A DNA stretch of 64,000 nt, taken from positions 2,795,001-2,859,000 of the forward strand of contig NC_088326.1 of NCBI RefSeq assembly GCF_910592395.1. The letters are read 5' to 3'. The notes below the pieces were generated by a model, which saw only the letters and a list, made by a program, of their open reading frames with translations, made no database searches and was not told where the DNA came from. Shown here in pieces: positions 36,127-48,110 of this stretch; positions within the stretch are counted from its first letter, which is position 1; each line of letters begins with the position of its first letter. Both the position numbers and the translations under genes were made by a program. Source of the stretch: Lineus longissimus. Lineage: Eukaryota > Nemertea > Pilidiophora > Heteronemertea > Lineidae.

Positions 36127-36407
36127 AGCTATGGCAGGAGAAGAGACTAGAAAAGCAGGTCCAGGACAGATTGCCGCGAAAATTTATAAATAGTTCGGGA
36201 AACTTATAACATCCTCTTGCAGCATCCTCTTGCAAACAGGGCCTACTCCTTACGCATCTTTCTGATTGAGGGAGTAAACATATCGAGGCCACATATCGAG
36301 TGATCGATGGCCGGATTTGTCAGGATGTCAAGCCAGCTTCCCAAACTATTTATAAATTTTCGCGGCAATCTGTCCTGGACCTGCTTCTCTAGCCTCTTCC
36401 GCTATGG
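36127..36407. repeat. Inverted repeat with about 72-bp arms
   Basis: The left arm 36127-36203 and right arm 36336-36407 are near-perfect reverse complements, sharing CAGGTCCAGGACAGATTGCC and GCGAAAATTTATAAATAG. Right of it begins GCTATGGCAGAAGAAGAGAG, also found in unit B at 48574. It resembles foldback ends of a small DNA element. Confidence 0.7.
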
Positions 36408-36467
36408 CAGAAGAAGAGAGAAACAAGCGTAAGCGTAAGATGGTGAACCTATCGCTGTGACCGTCGT

Positions 36468-36893
36468 TAACTTAAATTTTTGCGGAAAAGCGCCACCAAA
36501 CGTCTATTCGAGTTATTAACAAAAAGCTTAACCACGACAATATATGTCTATTAAGCGCCACCAAACGTCTATTTGAGTATATGTTTGGAACGACTTTAGA
36601 ATTCCCGATAGGAAGTATAGGTCTAAGGGGCGAATGAATACCGAATAATGAACAAGTAGCCTAACCCTAACCCTAACCCTTTAAACCGATTCACAACTTA
36701 TATAGTGCGGAGGAACATCCGATCGGTAATTCTTAAGTTTAGCCTTATTTGAGATACGACACAATATGTTTATTTCAGGTACGTCTCCGTTAAAACGAGC
36801 GCCACCAAACGTCTATTCGAGTCATAACACGACATAGTAAAATGTCTATTTGAGACAACCTCTATTTATGCGGAAATAACCGCCCATACCCCT
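36468..36893 (+). repeat. Array of GCGCCACC-AAACGTCTATT motifs, unit A arm
   Basis: The motif GCGCCACCAAACGTCTATT recurs four or more times, interleaved with GACACAATATGTTTATTTC. A short telomere-like run, three and a third CCCTAA units, lies at 36661-36680. The same array occurs twice, inverted, in unit B (48111-48405 and 48652-48987). Confidence 0.7.
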
Positions 36894-38110
36894 GTGCAAA
36901 AGTGGCTGCCGGCTGCAGACAATCCCTTATAACATGCACACGTGCATATAGCCTGACATTTACAAAGGAGTGTGCATGGATCTCTCGCTCTGGAGATCAT
37001 GTTGTTTCAACTGGAAGAGCAGGACAACCGGTAAATATTGCGGCCAATATTTGTGTCAGAACTAGGCCTACTGTGATCAGGCATGGATTACGATCGCTAT
37101 GATTCAGATTTATGCCTAATATCTACGCAAAATCAAGACCAGAAATCACCTTGGGGCCAGTGCCAGAGTGCAATGGAGTGCCAGTGCCAGAGTGCCAGTG
37201 CCAGGTTTTGAACCGGACATAAAAACTGCGGCATGAAGGTCTATTGAGAACTGTAATCATTTTTCCCCGATCGATATAATAGCGAGAACATGAAATTGCC
37301 TTAGTGCTGGAGCGTTTGGCTCATGGCCATCGCCCCGATCTGCTGGTTTTGAACTTTTGGCCCTTCAAGCATATACAATTGCCGCGTTGAGAGCTGATAT
37401 TCAAAGACACATTTAGAGGCATAATGCTCATTCCTGATGTCGGTCAGTAATTATGATGTTTAGACCATTCTTGATGATATCACTACAAAAAATAATTTAG
37501 AATTTTTCCTCCTTTTGTGCAATTTTTAAAATGAAAACTAGAAGGGAAGGTGACTGGGCAGCTGACAGCTGGTTAATATTGCCCTTGATAATCAATGGTC
37601 CTTTAACTGATCTGATTAATAATGGAAAAAACTCGGCCAACTCATGTTCAACGGGTAAGTATTACAGTGCTGTTTTAATGGATTTTAATTCGATCAACTC
37701 GACAGCGAGGCCAACGCTACCTCCATTAGGCCTATTCTCCTTATAACATAGTCAGATAAGTTTCAGTGATAACTCAGACAAATGATGTATGTAATATTCT
37801 CATCATATTCTCATGACCACAAACATCATAGCGAATACACCCCGGAGAATCAATTTGGGGGGAATACGAACATCTTCTCATGCCTTCCAGTTTGCCTGTC
37901 CTGGGAAAGGAAAATTTATTTGTAGCCCGTGTAGGAGAGGTTTTCACGAAAGTGAAAAATCTCAAAAACCATAAGGATTTTTTCATATTACAACCCATAT
38001 AATAAATAGTGAAAGTTTCCCTAAATCAACGCCTTGAAATCTTCGCCATACTGGACTCCAATGCAGTACACTGATTTGGTCATCCTGATCGTCCTTCCTC
38101 TGTACCCTGG

Positions 38111-39425
38111 ATGTGTTGTTTCTCTTTCAGATCGACACTTTCGTACCTTGCCCTGGTCCTGACCTCGCTCATCGTGCTGACGGTATATCTGCTCATCCAC
38201 GATGAAGCGGCAAAGGGAAGGCCGCTCTACGCAATGAAAAACCGCCTAGGATTAGGAAAGCACGGTAAGTTTAATAGGCGCGTCGCAAGCAAAAATGCGA
38301 AAGGCAAATTTGACAGGAACCCCAATTGGACCTGATTTGCTATGCGCACGCGATCGAGGATGCAGACACTTTTGATTGGGTAAGTCGATCGGAACAACCC
38401 GAGATCTATATCCTGAATAACGTGTGCCGTCACACGATTCGTTTTACGTCACAGATTAGCTTCCTTCTGACTCAGTGATTGGTTAAAAGTGTTGCTGATG
38501 TCCACTGTGTTGTACGAAAGGTTCTGGAAAAAAGATTTCGCGCCCCGCCGACTCGGGCCTTTGCGAAGGAACCAGGAGGTTGGTTCTCCCGGAATTAATT
38601 ACAGTTTTCTTTACAGGTAAGCCAGTCACAACAGCTAAAAGGAAACCCGTTCGTATTCTCTGTTGGATTCTGACAATGCCCACACACTACGCAACCAAAG
38701 CAATTACCGTGAATGAAACCTGGGGAAAGAGATGTAATCGTCTGCTATTCGTCTCAACGCCATCCAATCAGACGACAGATCTACCAATAGTGACCTTCAA
38801 CCTGAAGGAGTCGAGGTCAATACTGACCAATAAAACCATGCTCGCATTTGAATATGTCTATAAGAACCATTTCGACGAGGCTGATTGGTTCATTAAAGCG
38901 GATGATGATACCTATGTCATAATGGAAAACCTGCGCCATCTTTTAAAGGACACCGATCCGGAGAAAAGGATTCATTTTGGCCATCAGTTCAAGGTGAAGA
39001 ACGAAACTTGGTTCAGCGGTGGATCGGGGTATGTTCTAAGCAAAGCCGCGCTGCGGCGCTACGTGACTCTCGGGCGGAATAACAACACGCTGTGCCCGTG
39101 GAAAAACTCGGAGGACTTCTACATGGGCTACTGCATGGCTGCTTTGGGCGTTACCAACGGCAACACAGGAGATAAAAGCAGAAAACCGAGTTTTCTTCCT
39201 CTTGATTTCGGGACACACCTGTCCAACATAGCTGCAGTCGACTGGTATAAAAGCTATTCAACGTCTGCCATAGAAAATGGCGACAACTGCTGCCACAAAT
39301 ACTTGATTTCTATCCACTACGTGTCACCATTAGAGATGCATAAATTGGATTGGTTGATTTATCATTTAAGACTGCATCGTCCCTCCTCCCGGCGTCGCGG
39401 AGACAGGGATTTCCTAAATCTTTGA
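38111..39425 (+). CDS. C1GALT1: C1GALT1-like core 1 beta-1,3-galactosyltransferase, copy A, 2 exons
   Basis: A type II Golgi glycosyltransferase (GT31 family) expected to add beta-1,3-galactose to GalNAc-Ser/Thr; the acceptor here is inferred. Exons 38111-38264 and 38617-39425 join in phase 1, giving 320 aa. A membrane anchor spans residues about 9-29 (YLALVLTSLIVLTVYLLI). Family marks follow: RILCWILTMP, NETWGKRCN, KADDDTYV (metal-binding Asp triplet near 147-149), FSGGSGYVLSKAALRRYV, SEDFYMGYCMAALGV and an SIHYVSPLEMH block. Length is close to the vertebrate enzyme (about 363 aa) but with a shorter stem. A strong TTTCTCTTTCAG just after the chosen ATG could be a splice acceptor, so the true first exon might lie upstream. 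Copy B at 49672-50979 is a tandem paralogue. Confidence 0.87.
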
Positions 39426-39919
39426 AACCCCCCATATATCTACGTACGCACTATGCGTATACATAGACACATATAATGTTTTCCGGAGTAGTGCAGCGGG
39501 AAGTGCGGCTGAATAATATTTGTGTTGGCAAAACCTTTTTAAAGGTTTTTCAGCACAAAAACCTCAATTTCATCAACAACCATAACACAGACCAAATAAG
39601 TTTATATACATGTACTATAACAGTAGTTCATTTCCATTTCCATAAGTTTACAATAATGTATAAACACAAACCCGAAGAAATTTATATACTATAGTTCATC
39701 TCCAGTTCCTTAAGTATATACACTGTATATATATGTACTATTTTGGCACTTATTATGAGCTCTGACTAACTATCACCCGCCCCACAAACCCCAACTGGAC
39801 CAAACACAATTCTTTCCTGATTTTTGCATTGAATTTGTAATGATCAAGAGACTGCCTAAAACGGCCGCTGCTTTCATTTTGGTCCACCCTGGATACATCC
39901 ATCGTTAATGTTGCATGGG

Positions 39920-40025
39920 CTAAATGTACCCCGTCTCGGATGACACCTCCATCCGTTTCTTCAGTATGTTCTGGGCTGCTTCTTCCTTTCGTTGTTTCTC
40001 CGCATTTCGTCTCTCGTACAACGGT
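39920..40025 (-). pseudogene. Orphan duplicate of the last PCYT2 exon
   Basis: The minus strand matches the terminal coding exon of PCYT2 (51462-51567) over all 106 bp, including splice acceptor and stop, and encodes the same C-terminal residues (PLYERRNAEKQRKEEAAQNI onward). No other PCYT2 exon lies upstream of it in unit A, so it has no gene to join. It is a relic of the tandem duplication boundary falling inside PCYT2. It could be spliced to only if the duplication produced trans-unit transcripts, which is unlikely. Confidence 0.88.
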
Positions 40026-42055
40026 CTGAAAAGAAAGAAATAAGATTTGTTCGAAGGACCGATGTGGTAATTCAGTGGCAGTTATTACCAAACTGTAAGC
40101 TGCCAAAATAAACTTTCTTTTGCCGATAGGAAGAAAAATTGAAAAAGCCAAAAACCTTTGAAATTGTCATCTCGTTGGAAGGGTGCCATGTCATGAATGT
40201 TGCACCCCTTAATTTCTATTACACATTTATGTATGTTTCTCCAATTACAAAACATTCATCATGTATACGAGAATTTTCGAGATTGATCCGAATAAAGTTA
40301 TTTCCTTAAATATGCATGTTGATTTTTGTTATATATATCTCTTCATTTAAAGTCAGCACGATAGCATTTAGTTTGCCCGCGAGGCCGGCGAAACGAGCTC
40401 ACATCTTTTGTAGAAGGATGGGCTTGCCGATCTAAACAGCATTGAGAGGTTCAAATGGCATTATTTCATGTTTCTATGCATTTTTAGGACTGATTCCAAG
40501 GTTTATCACTGGTTCCAAGCGTTATCACCTACCGATCCTTATACACATACGGATAGAAATGTACACAAAATTCGTCCTCTTTCTACCGAGTTTTATCCGT
40601 ATACGTATAAGGTATGGCGGTCCAATGCAAACTCACCCAGTGCCGAAATAAAAAAATTTCAGACACTGGAATTGATCAAGTGCCGCCATCTTGGATGCCA
40701 GCATCCTGAGATTCAGGATTTTGACAATCCTACGTCATAAACAGTGTCGCCAGTTTACACTGTAAATCTTATTCAGGCCGAATTAGTGCTACTATCTCTC
40801 GTAAAGCGTTTATTTTATTAATTACAAAATATGAACTTTATATATAAAATTTGACACTTAAAGGGAAGGGCCCGCCAAAAAATGGGGAGTTTTGGACGGC
40901 CCGGTCAAAACCTTAGGCGGGAATAAGGTTTCATTGATAAATATAAGCAGTTTCAAGGACCCCAAAACACTTGCAAGGTTTAAGAAATACTGGTCTGTCA
41001 CTGGTTTACGTTTTCTCATCATCAACATACTCTCATCTTGAAAAATAAGACAATATTTACGACCGATGCGACCAATTTTTACTTCCATTTTGCAACATTA
41101 TCGTTAACGCGCCCCTTGCAGATTCGTAAGGTACTACATGTATTTGGATGTTTTGCGACAAACTGCCTAGTCCAGTTTCTTCGCTTGCGGATAAACGAAT
41201 AAGTTACACTGCCGTTCCTTAATGTTGGAATCGAAGGACAGAGGAAAGGCCTACTATATTCATCTGATGTTGCTAAGTTCTTTTTTGGAGTCTTCAAGGC
41301 CTAGCCTTCCGCTGCCAAATACAGTAGGCTATCCCGATGAAAACTGATGCGCCCAGGTATGTGTAACGTTACTCATGAAAGCATACATCACATACACGGC
41401 GTTTTGTATGGTATCGCTATATAGTATATCATGTTCGTATCGTAATCAGTCCTCTTTCTAAGGTTATTTGGTTTCCATGGTTTCCACGTCCCCACCTGAC
41501 TCAAAGTCCATATATATGTACTACTATTCTTTGCATTCTCCACCTTTTCTTTGCTAAAACATCACTTCTATTACTATTGACGATGTAACATGTCCTAACT
41601 GCATTCCGCTATCATCGCCGACTTCATTCATATACCAGAAGACTGGCCTCTGTGTAGCCGATTATGTAACCCATAGTGGAAACAGCTGACAGCACCCAGG
41701 GGATCCACGTGCTGCTCGCGAATTTTCAACTCGTAGTGAACAAAAAGTTGTAAAGTTATGTAAATAAGCTTCCTTATATGGAACTAGTGACGTCACACAG
41801 TAGTTTGTAATTTCGCTACAGATGTCACTACTGCCCTCGGTTGTAGGCGATTCAATCTCTTTTTAACAAGTGGATTTTAAGATGATTGTACGGAGAAGTA
41901 CAAACGCAGCGTAGGGCATCGCGGGCTTTGTGGTGATGCGATAGCCTCACACAGCAATAAGAAAGAAGCTTTCCTGATCTACATCCGCGGTACTGCCTTT
42001 CAAGATGGTGGCAACTTACCAGTTCTAGAGGCGTTGCAAGGAACGAAGATTGGGT

Positions 42056-43180
42056 CCAATGCGGTCACAATGACCTTATTCCCGCGTTCAACGCTATTTC
42101 TTTCCCGTTGAACGGGAATTGCATTCCTGTTGAACACCATTTAGTTTCGTTAAAAGCTATTCAACGCATTGCGTTAACCAGTAATTGAACGTTGAATGTC
42201 ATTTAACGGTTTCAAATTGTGCCATAACGCCACGTAATCAATGTCATGGTTATTTAATATCACGTGAACCCTAAATCATTAATAGTCGTGAGCTTCCTCT
42301 CGCCTGTATGGCAAGCCGTTTGCTTCAAAAAGTCGAAATGATTTTTTTTCTAGTCGAAATGATTTTTTTCCGGTCAAGATATTTTTTTTCAAGTCAAGAA
42401 AAAAAATTTGGAATTAAATTTTTTTTTCAAGTCGAGATATTTGTTTTTCTTCTCATTTAACTTATTGAAGTTGAATCAATTAATAAAAATTTCACTGCGA
42501 GAAAAAAATGATTATAAAAATAAAAATAGTGTTTGTAAAATATAATAATGATACATAAAAAATACCGAAATAGTGTCGAAAGTAAAAATTTCATACTCGA
42601 GTAAAAATTTCATACTCGAGAAAATAATCAGTCGAGCGCAACAAAAATATTGAAAAAAGTCCACTTAAAAAAAAAACTTGTATAATTGAAAAAAAATGTG
42701 TAAACTTGAAAATACTAATCTCAACTTTTTGAAGAAATTTCTTGACTTGAAATATTTTTTCTTGACTTGAAAAAAAAAATCTCGACTTGAAAAAAATCAT
42801 CTCGACTTTTTGAAGCAAACGGCTTGCCATACGCCTGTCAGATGGTCAATTTAGAGGTCCAGTAAGCTGGGCAGGCAAGATAAAGTTACACGTAGTCGCC
42901 AATAGGGGTCGCTCACATCTCACAGTACGTCGAAATGATTTACGCTTCTACGAGGAATATATTTAGTGCTGAATCTGACATGACCCAGTGCCCTATACTG
43001 TGTAGACCTATATTAGTCACTTGAAGATGGCCAAATAAGCTTTTCTGCTCCTGCCTATTATAGTCCCCGTTTAAATAGATATTTTAACGGAATTACTGTT
43101 TAAGGAATCTTAATGCTGTTCAACAGGAATGGAATTCAAGTTCAACGGTGAACGGGAATAGGTTTATGTGACCTTATTGG
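42056..43180. mobile_element. Inverted-repeat DNA element (about 1.1 kb) hosting a nested MITE
   Basis: Ends CCAATGCGGTCACA (left) and, on the opposite strand at the right, CCAATAAGGTCACA. Both continue with related blocks CCTATTCCCG or CTTATTCCCG, GTTGAACNNGAAT and CATTCCTGTTGAAC. The arms are about 90 bp and diverged. A second element (42307-42831) is inserted inside. No transposase ORF is visible. Confidence 0.6.
42307..42831. mobile_element. Nested 525-bp MITE with about 31-bp TIRs and a 6-bp target duplication
   Basis: TIRs read TATGGCAAGCCGTTTGCTTC followed by AAAAAGTCGA, inverted at the right end. CGCCTG is present directly outside both ends (42301-42306 and 42832-42837), fitting a target-site duplication. 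The interior is extremely A/T-rich and repeats CTCGACTTGAAAAAAA-type blocks in both orientations, so the whole element can fold back. Confidence 0.82.
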
Positions 43181-44261
43181 TACACTGACAGATGATGCCA
43201 TCATGAAATTTGTAATACGGCCGATCGATTAATTTTGGCGACATATGGATGTTCAATTGCCGCAGCTTTTCGATGACCAATCCCTTGAGTGACTGCTGTG
43301 TACACTGGACACATTTTAGGGTGCAAGTGGATACCACACAAGTGTCAAATGTCAATAGTGTACACAGGGTAAACATTTTCTCGACACAAGTCGCCACATT
43401 TGTGTCCACTTGTCGCAAATAAATTGAAATACAATTATTTGGACACATGTTTCAAAATGTATCCAAGTTCTGACCAATCAGAAATCAGCTTCAAGTCAGC
43501 TGATCTACCTGTCATGTGACTTGGACAAGATTGCAGCCACCATGGATTGGAGATTAAGTACGACAGAAGAGCTCATAAAGGTTTGGAAATGTTGTCACTG
43601 TTTATGGGGACACCAAGCCAAAATTAGATAAGGACAAGAACCTGAAGAAAGGTGACAACGACTCAGCAGGGTTGCCAGAAATTGGACGGTAAACTAAGAA
43701 GCCATTGCCAGGAAAAAGAACAAGTACGAGAAGGAAACTTGAGGACGGAAAATAATCTTCTTGAGAGAGCCGCAGTGGCCATTGAAAAGGCTACTAGGGA
43801 TGGAGAAGAAAATGTCCCAAGCAATAATGGGGATGATATCTTTGGCCAATATGTTGCATTTGAGTTGAAGACTGTAACAGATGAAAGGATAAAAAAACTC
43901 CCACAACAAATTTTTTCCTCTTTGTAGGAGCCATGTTTCTTCAGGAAATATGCTTTCCCGCTCATTTTTTTGGACACATCTAGCAAATCCAAACATGTAT
44001 CCAAACTTGTTTGTGTATACAAGGCCTATTTTTTGTGTCTGGTTTTGTCCACTTGTGTTGTGTCCGGCTGCTTCCTGAAATCTTGCTAGTGTACACAGAG
44101 CTTAACATGTAGACACAATCGATTTGACATTTTCGGGGTGATTCAATATTTTTGCTCAAATTGCGTGGGCGAAGTAAATGTCGATCGGCACTCGCACCGA
44201 TTATCATATCGAGCCGGATGCCAAAATGAGGGCAATGTCCAGGTACATTGTCCGAGTTCTT
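43181..44261. other. Unassigned B-specific stretch with a broken ORF
   Basis: Inserted in unit B relative to A. The plus strand from about 43541 reads MDWRLSTTEELIKVWK, then loses frame several times. A last open piece (43652-43927) ends ERAAVAIEKATRDGEEN, DIFGQYVAFELKTVTDERIK. The layout faintly resembles the DNA-binding accessory proteins (Myb/MADF-BESS type) of DNA transposons; this is a weak inference. TGTCCACTTGT and GTGTACACAG motifs recur on both flanks. Confidence 0.3.
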
Positions 44262-44512
44262 GACACGGATGACAGATTTCGTGTCAAATATATATGAATT
44301 GACATTTTCAACGTACCCCCGAAACATCAACGCGGTACCTCTCCCATATCGCAGTGATTTGGTCTAGGAAATATGGCTGCGCGATGAGTGGGCTAAATTC
44401 GCGGGTTAAAGTTTTTGACCACGATGTTTTTCTTAAATTGGGAGCCCCAAAACCACATAAGTCAACCAACTGGACTGAAACTTCAATCCTTTTCTTCATT
44501 TTTCGCGCCGAG

Positions 44513-44653
44513 ATGCCGCCCAGGATTTGTAAACCGGGAGACGGGCAGGCATCGGCGGAGAAGCCAGTGGAGGAGGAACGAAAGGGGATCAAGGGCACAA
44601 AAAGGCTTACACGCGCGTCACAAGCTGCTGCCGCCGCAGCCAAAGACACCTAG
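44513..44653 (+). CDS. Small hypothetical ORF, 46 aa, in duplicated sequence
   Basis: Begins MPPRICKPGDGQASAEKPVE and ends in an alanine-rich QAAAAAAKDT. The unit A equivalent (about 32975-33071) retains the C-terminal part but has lost about 58 bp including this start codon, so only unit B could express it from here. I do not recognise the protein. It might be the 5' exon or 3' end of a retrocopied gene. Confidence 0.2.
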   Translation: MPPRICKPGDGQASAEKPVEEERKGIKGTKRLTRASQAAAAAAKDT

Positions 44654-45285
44654 TAATTTACAATTTATGAAGAATTAATTACTGTATATATGATTATTAC
44701 AAATAGAAATTATCATACAGCTGGTTAAATGATGAAACTAAGCACTGATTTGAAACTGAACTCATGTTGGGTGCAACCTTAACAAGCCTATCGGCGTCTG
44801 ATTCACAATGTGGTTTGTGAGGAGTGTCATAGTCGTCAACAGTGTAGCTTACGTATTTCGAAGACCAGTGGAATTGGCGGCGTCAAATTATTAGTGAAAT
44901 TTATAATTTACAAATTACATATTACAAATCGTTTATTGAAACCGTGTAAAAAGTTACATTTTACATAAGATGAAAGTACAATGACCGTAAGTGCAGTGTG
45001 GACACATTCGGTAAGAAGAAAGAGTGGGAGAAGATTGGTGATCATAAATGAGGTATGTAGTATTCAGCAGTGTTGACCTACACGGTTCTAATATGAAATA
45101 TGCCACACGTTGGGAGCATGCAAGGCCTAGTACAATACACCATCATCACAATCAAATATTTCAATAATACACTGTCAACGAGAGTGAATGTTCAACCATC
45201 ATCACGTGCATTGTAGTGTACATCCCCCATGACGGCTTGCGCCCCGCTGTTATCGAAACACCGTCACCCCTTCGAACGGATTACG

Positions 45286-45431
45286 AAAAGAGGAAGAAGC
45301 AGGTCCGCATTTATCGAAATATTGCTAAATATAATTGTCAAAATTTTACAATTTAGAACGGATTGCGAAAAGAGGAAGAAGCAGGTCCGCATTTATCGAA
45401 ATATTGCTAAATATAATTGTCAAAATTTTAC
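45286..45431 (+). repeat. Tandem duplication of an 80-bp unit
   Basis: Two copies share AAAAGAGGAAGAAGCAGGTC, CGCATTTATCGAAATATTGC and TAAATATAATTGTCAAAATT, starting at 45286 and 45366. They lie in the B-specific insertion 44785-46215. The high identity suggests it is recent. Confidence 0.8.
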
Positions 45432-46834
45432 AAATCACCTATCACAAAAAGAAATAATGATGCAATTACCCAAAATAGATGAGATTTGACCACTGGTATA
45501 ATTCCGCCATCTTGGATATCGGCATCGTCACCACCACTTCAAATTCTAAAGTCTTATTCAGGCCTAATATGTGTCACCTGCTGTGGTAAAATGGCTTGTT
45601 TTATCAATAAATAACAAAATATGATCTTTGTAAATAAAATCGGAGATCTTCTGGTGTGTTTTTATGTGAATTTATTACGAACTATCAATGCAGCGCAGGG
45701 CAGCCATCGTTCTCAGGCGTAGTGGCGATGCGATAACCTTTTTACATATCCACATCCGCGGCACTGCTTTTCAAGATGGTGGCAATTTACCAGTGCTAGA
45801 GGCGTTGAAAAAATTGAGAGTAGGCCCCTAATGAATAAATTCTCAACGATATCGATATATTTTCGTAATTCCAGCACTACTATTCAACAATGAACGTCCA
45901 CCGACAATCCCACTTGACGAATATTAATATCAATTCATATCGTATATCTTAAAACGCTTTTATTTCATTTTAAAAAGAGTTATCGAGTGAACGATGACCT
46001 CCTACCGTACCCTCGAAATAAACAGCCAAAATGACCACAAAAACACCTTTTTAGAAAAAAACAGCGATTTTTACGAAATAAATGTCATCAGAGACGAAAC
46101 TAGACACTAATTTAGCTAGGTATGCACAGTAATAGTACCTGAAGTGATCGATTTCAAGGAGAAAATACACTGAAAACAACTTTTCAGGAACAGAAATAAG
46201 ATCACATTGTGAATAATATAATACAGGTGCGTGACCTATAATAGCTACTTGTACACAGTCTTTACATAAAACAGGGAGCTTGCGCCAATCTCGTCCCAAA
46301 CGGTGCAATATATCTGCGGTGTTGAATGTTGATCTCCTTTTCGATTTTTCTACCGGAACAGACCTCAACTTCGAGATATTTCTGCGTCTACCAACCACTA
46401 AACGTCACTCTCATGCGGTAACAACGGCTGCAACATTCTTGCTGGATGTGGTTTATAATTAACGTTCTCCACTTCGTGATATAGGCCTGATAGGTTGATA
46501 ATTGGACCGCTGTATAAACCCTGTTTTCACAAATATTCCCCGTCAAGGTTATAGGGGTACTCATCACGCAACTCTTCTCAGTTCATGCAGTTTCATAACA
46601 TACTTGCACTACATTTACAGTAAGTTCAATATCAGATTTATGACGGAATCTGGATGGAAGTTTGATTTTTTGTCGACAACGCACACCACGCCTTTATCTT
46701 AAAGGACAGCACGAATTCGTTAGATTTTTGACGGGTTGTTTCTGTCGACTCGGAAACATGAGGTAGGTGAAGAGAGACGCCGGTGTATTTTAGCAATGTG
46801 AGAAGGGAAAGTCCGGGGAAACATAAAAGTTCTT

Positions 46835-47167
46835 AAAGGGGTAAACCGTTCGTAATTACTTGTGGTCCAGTTAAATAGAAATCCATTAATACACAATGCC
46901 GTAGGCCCTAGTGTAGTTATTATGAATAAAACTTTGTTTAAACTTTCATGGTATTAATAGTATTTGTATATCAGCCTACACAACGGCAATGTTGAAATTT
47001 ATATTTGGTATGAATTTTCGCAATTGGACATCCTTAAATTCAATTACAAATTCAATTTTTTTTAACGAACGGCGTAGGCTATGCATAATAATTGCAGTAC
47101 GGCATTGTGTATAACTGCATTTCTATTTTCCTGGACCACTTAGTAATTACGAACGGCGTACCCCTTT
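46835..47167 (+). mobile_element. About 333-bp non-autonomous TIR element (unit B copy)
   Basis: Paralogue of 34685-35010 at the equivalent place in unit B, with the same AAAGGGGTA termini and GTGGTCCAG arms. It predates the tandem duplication, since both units carry it. Confidence 0.75.
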
Positions 47168-47210
47168 ACATGCACCCTGTAACCCACCCCGGAGAAGTAG
47201 CACTACAAGA

Positions 47211-47818
47211 CTTGGGCTTATTATAAACCGCGAGATGCGGAATGCGAATTCGCGAGATGTCAACATTGGTGGGAGTACCATGCGCCACAGGATGTATTGC
47301 AAATATGGAACCTGAAAAGGCGAACATTCATGAGACCGAGGCTGTAGTAGGGAGCTATCCTTGTTTTGATTGGCCCATTGAAATAGACACCGCTCTGGGA
47401 CGTGTGGAATTTAACCTAATTTATATATAATAGCCTAGTTTCGATGGTCAGACTATATATCCAGCGCTATTCTTAGGGATGACCAGACGTTCACCAGGTG
47501 CATTCCCTGTGTTATCGGTCAATCTTGTGTATGGTGACTTGTGCCGTCAGGCGTAACGTGAAAATAATCTTGATACATGCAGCATCCTGAACCTCGTCAA
47601 TATATACTCGCAGTATATGTTGATAAGTTGCATAAACCTTTGTAGTCAAGATGAACATGCAGTTGCATGTAACCTTTGCATTGTCTCCGGCCCTACTATC
47701 ATTGAATGAAGAAGTGGACAGCAGCATTAGAAATGGTGATTGTCATGGTCCAGGGAAGTAGAAAATCTTGTGGCAGAAAATAATGATTACTCACCACGCG
47801 ATTTATAATAAGCCCAAG
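47211..47818. mobile_element. 608-bp element with 22-bp terminal inverted repeats
   Basis: The left end CTTGGGCTTATTATAAACCG and the right-end reverse complement CTTGGGCTTATTATAAATCG match over 22 bp with one difference. There is no equivalent in unit A, so it inserted into B after duplication (or was lost from A). No transposase is visible and no target duplication was evident. Confidence 0.75.
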
Positions 47819-48110
47819 GCTTGGCTTGTATCGAAACAAACCAACAGAATGCTAAATTTTGCATCAAGGTCGCTCGAAAATTACTTCTATATTTGGTGAT
47901 CCTATAAAAACTGCGGGTCGGTTCATGACCTGGCACTGGCACTCTGGCACTGGTACTGGCAGCGTTTTTGCAAGAAAATACAACAAAATATAGGTTTTAC
48001 ATCCCATAAAAGGCAATTGGTGAAAACCGATGAGGAATGCAGCTTATTGTGACCTTTAAAGGCATGATTGATTTTTAAAACTTAACCGAATTCCTTTCTC
48101 AAGGCTTCCT

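Larger units (their letters stand above)
32468..40443 (+). repeat. Tandem segmental duplication, unit A
   Basis: Homologous to unit B (40444-51987). Aligned blocks: 32490-32712 with 40530-40752; 32713-33104 with 44262-44690; 33973-35010 with 44690-47167 (B has extra DNA from about 44785 to 46215); and 37430-40443 with 48988-51987. The last block carries a C1GALT1-like gene and the final exon of PCYT2. Unit A carries its own insertions: a LINE fragment, a palindrome and a Harbinger-like remnant. Homology stops abruptly at 40443/51987, where B runs on into PCYT2 and A jumps to the start of unit B. Confidence 0.85.

Noticed and set aside
35984-36193. Plus-strand 69-codon ORF (MGNTDNSNSESAYDFDGLKS).
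   Set aside because: Its end overlaps one arm of an inverted repeat (36127-36203) and no family is recognised; more likely transposon-derived or chance.
37774-37998. Minus-strand ORF conserved between units A and B (also 49332-49559).
   Set aside because: Conservation is explained by the segmental duplication; there is no recognisable protein and it is antisense to the C1GALT1 5' region.
39753-40151. Minus-strand 132-codon ORF, also at 51295-51693.
   Set aside because: It is a different frame across the PCYT2 last exon and its flanks; the real exon is 106 bp in another frame.
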